In this document: positions 42,896 to 48,845 of the stretch, one piece after another | Numbering within the stretch: the stretch's first letter is position 1 | Layout of the letters: each line of letters begins with the position of its first letter | Source: Solirubrobacterales bacterium | GTDB taxonomy: Bacteria > Actinomycetota > Thermoleophilia > Solirubrobacterales > 70-9 | NCBI GenBank assembly: GCA_025450585.1 | Contig: JANWHD010000041.1 | Location: 1-48,845 of the forward strand | Length of the DNA: 48,845 nucleotides | Reading direction: 5' to 3' | Notes under the pieces: generated by a model | The model's database searches: none | Seen by the model: only the letters and a program-made list of their open reading frames with translations | What the model was told of the DNA's origin: nothing | Translations under genes and position numbers: made by a program

Positions 42896-43276
42896 TCAGT
42901 CCCAGGTTGCCAGCGGCAGGTGCTCGAGGATGGTCCGGTCGGCCGTGATCAACGGGGCGTCGGCGACGATGGCCTGCGCCGCGATCATCCGGTCGAAGGG
43001 ATCGCGGGTCCACGAAAGCCCCATGGCTGTTTCCGTCAGCTCGACGAGCGAGATGTCGGCCACCTCGAGGCCGATGCTCTGGCGCAGGGCGGCGAGCATC
43101 ATCGGAGCGGGATCTCGAGCCCGCCCGATTTCGTGTGTGTATGCCAGCTCCAGCGAGACGAGCGGCGATGCTCGCAGCTTGCGCTCGCCGGCCAGCAGGG
43201 CTCGAGTGGGCTCCGGGAGTCGCTCCAGTAGGCCGGCGTACAGCCAGAGGGCTACATGTGTGTCAATTAGGATCAG
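42896..43276 (-). CDS. vapC: VapC-type PIN-domain toxin
   Basis: The 126-residue frame reads ILIDTHVALWLYAGLLERLP at the N-terminus, SLELAYTHEIGRARD, LSWTRDPFDRMIAAQAI and LITADRTILEH: the four acidic residues of a PIN ribonuclease. The first two-fifths are invisible if only ATG/GTG/TTG starts are accepted. CTG 43276 gives the standard (M)ILIDTHV start, with GGAG 7 nt upstream, inside the 3' end of the antitoxin gene (14-bp overlap). The toxin would cleave RNA with Mg2+ and is neutralised by the Phd-like protein. Confidence 0.85.
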   Translation of the reverse strand: MILIDTHVALWLYAGLLERLPEPTRALLAGERKLRASPLVSLELAYTHEIGRARDPAPMMLAALRQSIGLEVADISLVELTETAMGLSWTRDPFDRMIAAQAIVADAPLITADRTILEHLPLATWD

Positions 43277-43496
43277 GGGTCCACTCCGAAGACCAGTCGA
43301 TGTGGATCAGCTCGTCGGGGTCGCCGATAATCGCCCCCTCGCGCCGCGGCAGGCGGTCCCAGATCGATTGCACCTGCTTGGGAGCAATCACCAGAGTCTT
43401 GCCGTTGCGCTCGATCTCCAGCGGCTGGCCGGTTTCGAGGACCTCGTCGAGGATCCGGTAGATGTTGGCGCGCAGTTTCGAAGCGGTGATGGCCAT
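43263..43496 (-). CDS. Phd/YefM-family antitoxin
   Basis: The 77-residue protein has the Phd/YefM DNA-binding fold (ITASKLRANIYRILDEVLET, PLEIERNGKTLVIAP), then an acidic toxin-binding tail ending EWTPDPN. ATG 43496 is preceded by GGGGAG 6 nt upstream and starts exactly at the fold; a longer opening crosses the operator. It overlaps the toxin, which is expected for coupled translation. The palindrome upstream is a likely autorepression site. Confidence 0.88.
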   Translation of the reverse strand: MAITASKLRANIYRILDEVLETGQPLEIERNGKTLVIAPKQVQSIWDRLPRREGAIIGDPDELIHIDWSSEWTPDPN

Positions 43497-43512
43497 GGCC
43501 AGCTCCCCAGTT

Positions 43513-43550
43513 ATCGTACGTACTTGCAAAGGATAAGACGTACGTACGAT
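43513..43550. promoter_or_regulatory. Toxin-antitoxin operator
   Basis: ATCGTACGTAC (43513-43523) and GTACGTACGAT (43540-43550) are a perfect 11-bp inverted repeat with a 16-nt spacer. Each arm also contains the palindrome GTACGTAC, giving four half-sites. TATCCT at 43535-43530 on the minus strand, the probable -10, lies between the arms. Confidence 0.75.
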
Positions 43551-43768
43551 AGCTCTGGGAGCGGCGGCAACTGGAATCTGGGCTTGCATCGCCATCGTGG
43601 AGGCGACGCTACAGGCCGTTGATTCACGCGTGGTGCGTCAATACGCGCGGCTCTCCGGCAGTTTCGGCGCCGATCCGTCAATCTTCGGCCTGTGAGCGGC
43701 CCCAACGACACGGTGATCGCCGGTTGTTCGAATCCGTGGCGATTGGGGCGCGAACGAAAGGTTGTCCG

Positions 43769-44236
43769 ATGAGCCGCCGCGACCGGATCAAGCTGACCGA
43801 CGAGGAGCGCCTGGAGCTGCTCGGCGAAGAGCGGATCGCGATCGTCTCCAGCCTGGGGCCGCGCGGCTGGCCGCACTCGATGCCGATGTGGTTCGTCCCC
43901 CGCCAGGGGGAGATCTGGATCTGGACCTACGCAAAGTCCCAGAAGGTGCGGAACCTCGAACGCGATCCCCGCGCCACGGTGCTGGTCGAGACGGGCCACG
44001 AGTACGGCGAGCTGCGCGGGGCGATGATAGAGGCCGAGGCTGAGATCCATCGCGACTTCGAGATCGTGATCGGCTTCGCCGAAGAGCTGACGCTCCGATA
44101 CGCCGAGGGGATCTCCTCGGTCGAGGGCGATGCCAAGGCGGCGCTCGAGGCGCAGGCGCCGAAGCGCGTGGCGATCCATTTCAAGCCGGTCCGCACCGCC
44201 ACCTGGGATCACCGCAAGCTGGGCGGGACGTACTGA
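43769..44236 (+). CDS. PPOX-class FMN/F420-binding protein
   Basis: The 155-residue split-barrel protein has ERIAIVSSLGPRGWPHSMPM, IWIWTYAKSQKVRNLERDPR and VLVETGHEY, the pattern of the pyridoxamine-phosphate-oxidase-like family (FMN- or F420-dependent reductases). ATG 43769 was chosen because GAAAGG stands 7 nt upstream and the fold begins directly after; the frame continues open to 43619 without support. The ~270 bp between it and the antitoxin contain no other gene. Confidence 0.85.
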   Translation: MSRRDRIKLTDEERLELLGEERIAIVSSLGPRGWPHSMPMWFVPRQGEIWIWTYAKSQKVRNLERDPRATVLVETGHEYGELRGAMIEAEAEIHRDFEIVIGFAEELTLRYAEGISSVEGDAKAALEAQAPKRVAIHFKPVRTATWDHRKLGGTY

Positions 44237-44318
44237 ACGGCCGCTGCCGGGGCGCTACCGCCGTCCCCCGGGCGTGTTAGGAATCCAGTCCACCGCCCTC
44301 GCCCCCGGCTCACCGAGC

Positions 44319-45440
44319 TTGAAAACCGCCAAGACCACGATCCTGCTGCTGGCCCTCGCCGCTGCCCTCGCCGCGCCCTCCACGGCCACGGCTCTGCCGC
44401 GCACCTTCTTCGGCATCGGCCCGCAGACGGCGCTGAGCGAGACCGACGTCGCCTACATGAAGGCCGGCGGGATCGGGTCCGTGCGCTGGCCGGTCGGCTG
44501 GTCATCGGTGCAGCCGACGGCGAAGCGGAGCTATGACTGGAGCAGCATCGACGCCGCCGTCGAAGCGGCCGCGCGCCGGGGGCTGACGGTCCTGCCGTTC
44601 CTCTACGGCACGCCGAGCTGGCTGGCGGCGAAGCCGACGACGCTGCCGGTCGACAGCGCGCGCGGAAGGAGTGCCTGGAAGGCCTTCGTCAGGGCCGCGG
44701 TGGAACGCTACGGCCCCGGTGGCACATTCTGGGCGGAGCACTCCGAAGTGGGTGTCGGAGGGGTCGGCACCGGGCACGAAACGGCCGCGCCGCTGCGGCC
44801 GATGCCGATCCGCACTTGGCAGGTGTGGAACGAGGCCAACTTCTTCTACTTCGCCTTCCCGGTTTCCACGGCGCGCTACGCCCAGCTGCTGAAGCTGACC
44901 TACCCGGCGATCAGGTCCGCCGACCCGGGGGCCAAAGTCCTCCTCTCCGGCCTCTTCGGCGACCCCGACCAGGGCGGACGCTTCGGGATGAACGCCGCCG
45001 ACTTCCTGGCCGGCCTCTACCGCGTGCCGGGGATCGAGCGCTACTTCGACGCGATCGCGCTGCACCCGTACGCGTTCCACGTCGACGACCTGGAAGACCT
45101 GACCGAGGCGATGCGCGACGTCACCCTCGAGAACCACGACCCCGGCGCCTCCCTCTACATCACCGAGATGGGCTGGGGCTCCCAGAACGACCCCCACATC
45201 GTCGCCTTCGAGCAGGGGATGGGGGGCCAGGCGCGCGAACTGCGTGGCGCCTACCGCTACCTGACCGGCAACCGCCACCGGCTCAACCTCAAGGGGACCT
45301 ACTGGTTCTCCTGGAAGGACGTTCAGGGCGACTGCAACTTCTGCGACTCCGTCGGCCTCTTCCACGAAGGCGCCGGCTTTCGGCCCAAGCCCGCCTGGCG
45401 AGCCTTCATCAGCATCACCGGCGGCCGGGCGCGGCCATAG
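44319..45440 (+). CDS. Exported glycoside hydrolase of clan GH-A (GH5/GH39-like)
   Basis: The 373-residue protein has a signal peptide (KTAKTTILLLALAAALAAPS) and a TIM-barrel: GGIGSVRWPVGWSSVQP, LTVLPFLYGTPSWLA, RTWQVWNEANFF (acid/base Glu) and LYITEMGWGSQ (nucleophile Glu), with DAIALHPYAFHV before it. The two Glu on strands 4 and 7 define clan A retaining glycosidases. TTG 44319 gives a clean signal peptide; GTG 44274 is in frame but adds a non-signal lead. The glycan target is unknown, though a polyprenol-linked mannose gene follows. Confidence 0.83.
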   Translation: MKTAKTTILLLALAAALAAPSTATALPRTFFGIGPQTALSETDVAYMKAGGIGSVRWPVGWSSVQPTAKRSYDWSSIDAAVEAAARRGLTVLPFLYGTPSWLAAKPTTLPVDSARGRSAWKAFVRAAVERYGPGGTFWAEHSEVGVGGVGTGHETAAPLRPMPIRTWQVWNEANFFYFAFPVSTARYAQLLKLTYPAIRSADPGAKVLLSGLFGDPDQGGRFGMNAADFLAGLYRVPGIERYFDAIALHPYAFHVDDLEDLTEAMRDVTLENHDPGASLYITEMGWGSQNDPHIVAFEQGMGGQARELRGAYRYLTGNRHRLNLKGTYWFSWKDVQGDCNFCDSVGLFHEGAGFRPKPAWRAFISITGGRARP

Positions 45441-45454
45441 CGGCCGCGGGGAAA

Positions 45455-45460
45455 TAGCAT
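45455..45460 (+). promoter_or_regulatory. -10 box TAGCAT, leaderless start of mannosyltransferase gene
   Basis: TAGCAT ends 7 nt before ATG 45468, with no purine-rich site between. Confidence 0.55.
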
Positions 45461-45467
45461 CGCGTCC

Positions 45468-46193
45468 ATGCCTCCAACCGTGCCCGCTGGCCCGGCGTGG
45501 CTCATCCTGCCGACCTACAACGAGGTCGAGAACATCGAGGCGTTCGTTGCGGCCGTCAGGGCGGAACTGCCCCCGTCCGCGCGGGTGCTGATCGTCGACG
45601 ACAACTCGCCGGACGGCACCGGCAAGGTCGCCGACCGGCTTGCGGCGGGCGACCCAGGCATCACGGTCCTGCACCGGCCTCGCAAGGAAGGCCTCGGCCC
45701 CGCCTACATCGCGGGTTTCCGGCATGCCCTGGGCGAGGGCGCGGGGCTGGTGCTCGAGATGGATGCCGATTTCTCGCACGACCCCTGCTACCTGCCGGCT
45801 CTGCTCGAGGCGAGCGAGCGGGCCGACCTGGTCGTCGGCTCCCGCTACGTCCCCGGAGGGGGAGTCGGCGACTGGTCGGCACTTCGCCGGGCGATAAGCC
45901 GGGGCGGGAGCACCTACGCGAGGCTCGTCCTCGGGCTCTCCGTGCGCGACCTGACCGGCGGCTTCAAGTGCTTCCGTCGCGAGGTGCTGGAGGCGATCGA
46001 CCTCGACGCGGTCCGCTCGCGCGGGTACGCCTTCCAGGTCGAGATGACCTACCGGGCGATCCAGCTCGGTTTCGACGTCGCCGAGGTGCCGATCGTCTTC
46101 CGCGAGCGCCGCGAGGGCTCATCGAAGATGGGCCACGCGATCGTCGCCGAGGCAGCGTGGCGGGTTCCCCTGCTGCGTATCGGGCGAAGCTAG
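45468..46193 (+). CDS. Polyprenol monophosphomannose synthase-like GT2
   Basis: The 241-residue glycosyltransferase has WLILPTYNEVENIEAFV, VLIVDDNSPDGTGKVAD, GLGPAYIAGFRHAL, LVLEMDADFSHDPCYLPAL (DAD metal motif), VVGSRYVPGG, LTGGFKCFRREVL and VPIVFRERREGSSKM. That set matches bacterial dolichol/polyprenol-phosphate mannose synthases, which make the mannose donor used outside the membrane. No membrane helices are attached, as in the Ppm catalytic domain. A degraded glycosyltransferase tail lies right behind it on the other strand. Confidence 0.9.
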   Translation: MPPTVPAGPAWLILPTYNEVENIEAFVAAVRAELPPSARVLIVDDNSPDGTGKVADRLAAGDPGITVLHRPRKEGLGPAYIAGFRHALGEGAGLVLEMDADFSHDPCYLPALLEASERADLVVGSRYVPGGGVGDWSALRRAISRGGSTYARLVLGLSVRDLTGGFKCFRREVLEAIDLDAVRSRGYAFQVEMTYRAIQLGFDVAEVPIVFRERREGSSKMGHAIVAEAAWRVPLLRIGRS

Positions 46194-46199
46194 ACCCTC

Positions 46200-46436
46200 C
46201 TAAGGCCTGGGCGCGGGGGAGCGCTCGATCCCGAGGATCGAGACGAAGAAGCTGGCGAGCACCGTCTGCACGCTCACGATCAGCATCGTGCTCGCCGGGA
46301 TGACGAGCCTCAGGGTGTCTCTGTAGTCGAGCTGCTGAAAGCCCGATCCGCCCCAGTCGAGCAGAGCGACCACCGACATAACAAGGCTGATGAGCACGAG
46401 GACGCGGCTACGAGCCGATGAGTTGGGCCTGACGCG
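46200..46436 (-). pseudogene. C-terminal remnant of a membrane glycosyltransferase (GT2)
   Basis: An open stretch of 78 codons, blocked upstream by TAG (46437-46439), encodes LVLISLVMSVVALLDWGGSG, DYRDTLRLVIPASTMLIVSV and VLASFFVSILGIE. The wording resembles the last two membrane helices of bacterial family 2 glycosyltransferases. No start codon with a supporting site and no catalytic part exist, so it looks like a broken end. It might alternatively be a small membrane protein starting at GTG or ATG inside this frame. Confidence 0.5.
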
Positions 46437-46494
46437 CTACGCGTCGACGCAGAGGTAGGGACCCAATCTGGGAAACCCGGGTGGTGTGCTCTTC

Positions 46495-46600
46495 CACATA
46501 GGTAAGGCAAGTCACATAGGTAAGGCAGACTTCCTATACAGGTAAGACAGTACTCCTATATAGGTAAGGCAGACTTCCCAGATAGGTACAGAAAAGTATA
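46495..46600. repeat. Array of five 22-bp direct repeats upstream of exported-protein operon
   Basis: GGTAAG recurs at 46501, 46519, 46541 and 46563, and GGTACA at 46585: spacings 18, 22, 22 and 22 bp. The unit is close to ATAGGTAAGGCAGACTTCC, with an AT-rich start (cacata, tataca, tatata, cagata). The array is followed by TATAGT (46599-46604), a good -10 box, so it covers the -35 region of the next operon. It is AT-rich against the GC-rich surroundings and is probably a regulator-binding array. Confidence 0.75.
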
Positions 46601-46604
46601 TAGT
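46599..46604 (+). promoter_or_regulatory. -10 box TATAGT of exported-protein operon
   Basis: TATAGT (also readable as TATATA from 46597) lies directly downstream of the direct-repeat array and about 44 nt before ATG 46648, giving a leader of about 37 nt with a Shine-Dalgarno. Confidence 0.5.
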
Positions 46605-46647
46605 CGACATCGAGGAGGATCGCTGCGCAAACGCCAGGGAGGCGAGG

Positions 46648-47463
46648 ATGAGTCGGTGGGGAGGAGGTTCGGACCGCTTGCGTCGGACCGCAATATCCAG
46701 GGCCAGAGCTGTGGTTATGCTGACTTGTGCAGTCGCGGCGCTTTCTCTTGCTGTTGCGGTCGCTACCGGCAATGTCGGCAGCCCTGATCTATCCGGCGGC
46801 CTGAACTCACCCGGCGGCCCGGATTCACCCGGCGGTGCGTTCGCATCCCCTTCCGGTGACGGCGATGGAAAGGTTCCGACGGCTTGGGTCTCAACGCGTG
46901 AGCGGGTCGAAAGGCAGGAAGCACTTCCCTGTACTGGACCCAAGGAGTCGACCAACTTCGAAATCTTCTCGGCTGGACCGTCGGTTGCGGGAGTGCCGTT
47001 GACTGATTTCAAGCGCCGATGCGGCGGAACTACCCCCGCTGAGGAACCGCCCGCCAACTTCACCAACTACTTCTACGGCCACTGCAAGATCGAGGGGGGC
47101 GACACCGGCTGCCAGCCTCCGCTTCAGATTCAAACCTGGCCTGCCTGCCAGCGCTCCTTGGGGGATTACTCCTTCGAAGGCAAGCCGATCCCCTACAGAG
47201 AGCTGCCCCCGATCGGGGACGCCCAGGTGGTCGAGATCGAATTCATGTTCGAACCTCGGATCGAGGTCTACACCGGCTCCTCGACGATCGTGATCTTCGC
47301 TGAAAACCCAGATCTCGCCAACGAGGCCCTGAGCCAGCTCAGGTCTCGAGAAATCGGAAAGCCACCGGCCACCCGGGCCGAGGAACTCGACGGAGAGCCC
47401 GACGAGAACCTCACAGCGCCTAGTGATGGGGCGATGGAAGGAGAGCTGCAATGTCAGTACTAA
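46648..47463 (+). CDS. Exported protein of unknown family
   Basis: The 271-residue product has an N-terminal membrane helix or signal (AVVMLTCAVAALSLAVAVAT), then a low-complexity stretch with GGLNSPGGPDSPGGAF, then a domain with about six Cys in pairs (LPCTGPK, KRRCGGT, GHCKIEGGDTGC, WPACQRS, QCQY). It ends in an acidic tail. No family recognised. A strong purine run (GGGAGGCGAGG) stands just upstream of ATG 46648. It overlaps the next gene by 13 bp, so the two are translated together; the second is also exported. Confidence 0.75.
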   Translation: MSRWGGGSDRLRRTAISRARAVVMLTCAVAALSLAVAVATGNVGSPDLSGGLNSPGGPDSPGGAFASPSGDGDGKVPTAWVSTRERVERQEALPCTGPKESTNFEIFSAGPSVAGVPLTDFKRRCGGTTPAEEPPANFTNYFYGHCKIEGGDTGCQPPLQIQTWPACQRSLGDYSFEGKPIPYRELPPIGDAQVVEIEFMFEPRIEVYTGSSTIVIFAENPDLANEALSQLRSREIGKPPATRAEELDGEPDENLTAPSDGAMEGELQCQY

Positions 47464-48845
47464 GGTCCAGGCCGCAACGAATTGGCCGCACGGCCCTGCT
47501 CGCGGCGGCTGTGCTGACTGCGTTCGCGCTCTTCGCGACACCCAACGCAGGCGCTGACGACCCAAAAAATAATGACCAGATGGGGATAGAGGACGGCGGC
47601 GTTGCCGGTAACTATTCCTTCGGTGCCGGCGAGTGCGGTACGAACATCGACAAGGCAGACCCGGTCGGCGTGATCTTCCGCGGCAGGCGTGCGGGAGTGT
47701 CGAACGTCCAAGGATATCTAAAGACCGAGAATCACACCGACTGGGACTGGGAATTCTTGGACGAGCAATTCGGCAAACAGGCGCTGAATGTACGTACGGG
47801 AAGTGGGACCTACACCTGCCATACGACCGACGGTTCCAACGCCGAGCACGAGATTACCAGCAGCCGCTATCACGTTCGGCTCTGGAACATACCCGCACCC
47901 GGCGGGCCGGCGGGCGAAGTGAAAACCGTCGGCACCCCGCACCACGAGGACTTCATCAAACACGCCGGTTGGGGCCCGATCTCGACACCCGACCACTGCA
48001 ACTCGATCCCATTCGAAGTCGGGGGAGCCAAATTTTCAGGCAATCACGCCGTCGACGAGGGCGGTGTCGAACAGAACAAGGACAGCGGCTTTGACCAAGG
48101 CCGCCGCAAGCTCAGAGAAAAGTTCGAGACGATGCACACAACCGAATTCGAATACTGGGGTAACACCAACGAATACGAACAGTGCGACGAGGACAAGGCC
48201 GGCAGCAACGGAACGGGGATCATTATCTGGCTCAGACGCGCCCTGCGTGGCGATACCGCCGGCGCCTCCTCCGTGCAGCCAGGCAGCGCAATGCTGAACG
48301 GTTCGATTGGCACCGAAGAACCGACCACCGAATACTGGTTCGGCTATGGGCGCTACTCCTCGTCGGGCTCCGGATATCCATTCAAAACGCCGGTGAAAAC
48401 GATCTCGGGATCCGCCCAGATAAACCCGAGCGAGCCAATTTCCGGGCTCAGCCCGGGCACCACCTACTACGTGAGGTTGTTCCTGCGAAACCAGGACGGC
48501 GAAGTAGAAGAAGCCAACGAGATTAGGTTTTCGTCACCACCAGACGTTCCTGAGAGCGATGACTCTGCAGGTCCCCACCCGATCGTGCAAAACAACGGAC
48601 TCAATCTTGGTGACCCCGGCACCATCGACGTCTTCTACCGCACCCCCAACGGCGAACTGGGCCACAACTGGCAGCTGGGCGGGGTGTGGGGAGGGGGGAC
48701 ACTGCCGGGATCGGTGGGCTCGGACCCGCACGCAATCGTGCAGAACAACAACCCCAACCCGGGGCAGGCCAACACCATCGACGTCTTCTACCGCACCCCC
48801 AACGGAAAACTCGGCCACAACTGGCAGCTGGGCGGCGTCTGGGGA
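47451..48845 (+). CDS. Exported protein with Fn3-like domain and tandem lectin-like repeats (partial)
   Basis: The frame is open from ATG 47451 to the window end (465 codons). A signal peptide (TALLAAAVLTAFALFATPNA) is followed by a ~250-residue unknown domain, then an Fn3-like sandwich (TEYWFGYGRYSSSG, SGLSPGTTYYVRLFLRNQDG), then repeats containing TIDVFYRTPNGELGHNWQLG. Two copies, 51 residues apart, are seen (DNA from 48621 and 48774), and more probably follow. The IDVFxR...G.LGHxW wording recalls DUF346/PLL-type beta-propeller lectins. It overlaps the upstream gene by 13 bp and has GGAAGGAGAG just before its start. Confidence 0.8.
   Translation, partial: MSVLRSRPQRIGRTALLAAAVLTAFALFATPNAGADDPKNNDQMGIEDGGVAGNYSFGAGECGTNIDKADPVGVIFRGRRAGVSNVQGYLKTENHTDWDWEFLDEQFGKQALNVRTGSGTYTCHTTDGSNAEHEITSSRYHVRLWNIPAPGGPAGEVKTVGTPHHEDFIKHAGWGPISTPDHCNSIPFEVGGAKFSGNHAVDEGGVEQNKDSGFDQGRRKLREKFETMHTTEFEYWGNTNEYEQCDEDKAGSNGTGIIIWLRRALRGDTAGASSVQPGSAMLNGSIGTEEPTTEYWFGYGRYSSSGSGYPFKTPVKTISGSAQINPSEPISGLSPGTTYYVRLFLRNQDGEVEEANEIRFSSPPDVPESDDSAGPHPIVQNNGLNLGDPGTIDVFYRTPNGELGHNWQLGGVWGGGTLPGSVGSDPHAIVQNNNPNPGQANTIDVFYRTPNGKLGHNWQLGGVWG
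48563..48845 (+). repeat. 153-bp tandem coding repeats
   Basis: Two repeats are visible with period 153 bp (51 codons). Runs such as accatcgacgtcttctac and cacaactggcagctgggc are identical at the base level, so the repeats are recent or homogenised. Confidence 0.8.

Noticed and set aside
46495..46600. CRISPR array
   Set aside because: The 22-bp units are contiguous and have no unique spacers; no cas genes are nearby.
46495..46600. Plasmid-type iterons or replication origin
   Set aside because: Direct repeats fit, but there is no rep gene or DnaA-box cluster and a promoter follows directly.

Overview
The window is high-GC chromosomal DNA from a bacterium that looks like an actinomycete of the Solirubrobacterales/Thermoleophilia type. 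This is inferred from gene content, not from a 16S gene. Supporting features are a single-chain PafB-PafC fusion regulator, an acyl-CoA carboxylase alpha chain fusing biotin carboxylase and BCCP, a GT81 glucosyl-3-phosphoglycerate synthase beside a folP2-like gene, many exported beta-propeller proteins, and a secreted small protein of the SFGNVxC type. About a third of the genes I could examine closely have a TAnnnT -10 box ending only 6-8 nt before the start codon, which suggests leaderless transcription.

Layout. 1-2.6 kb: end of a membrane pyrophosphatase gene, strong hairpins, an exported beta-propeller protein and a small lipoprotein. 2.6-6.6 kb: PHP phosphoesterase, an autoinhibited Fic protein, a long nested inverted repeat, and acyl-CoA carboxylase alpha. 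6.6-13.6 kb: sulfatase, HAD dehalogenase, sucCD, an AbiEi/DUF559 protein and a PLP aminotransferase. 13.6-18.8 kb: membrane beta-propeller protein, ROK repressor, DtxR-type regulator, RmlC-like epimerase and a family 2 glycosyltransferase. 18.8-28 kb: a glucosylglycerate/polysaccharide-like locus with an MpgP/GpgP-type phosphatase, an unknown 825-residue membrane protein, gpgS, a folP2-helicase-LOG operon and a GH15-like protein. 28-29.3 kb: tRNA-Phe, then an AT-rich island with an exported protein gene full of TTA codons. 29.3-33.9 kb: SDR, FAH hydrolase, and an arsenic operon (arsR-aquaporin-arsC) with its palindromic operator, then a YhaM-type nuclease. 33.9-42.2 kb: pafBC, an MBL hydrolase starting inside a long palindrome, a delta-60 repeat protein, penicillin acylase and a DUF1906 protein. 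42.2-46.2 kb: DJ-1/PfpI protein, Phd/VapC toxin-antitoxin pair, PPOX flavoprotein, glycosidase and polyprenol-phosphate-mannose synthase-like enzyme. 46.2-48.8 kb: a glycosyltransferase remnant, an array of 22-bp direct repeats, and a two-gene operon for exported proteins whose second product has tandem lectin-like repeats and runs off the window.

How parts work together. sucCD and the carboxylase serve central carbon metabolism. arsR-aqp-arsC is an arsenate reduction and channel-exit module. gpgS and the phosphatase form a two-step route to glucosyl- or mannosylglycerate. pafBC probably reports DNA damage. No CRISPR array, rRNA, intact insertion sequence or prophage was seen. The features most worth follow-up are the TTA-rich mosaic gene at 28.6 kb, the repeat array with its exported operon at 46.5-48.8 kb, two genes that appear to start at CTG, and the unknown protein inside the gpgS locus.
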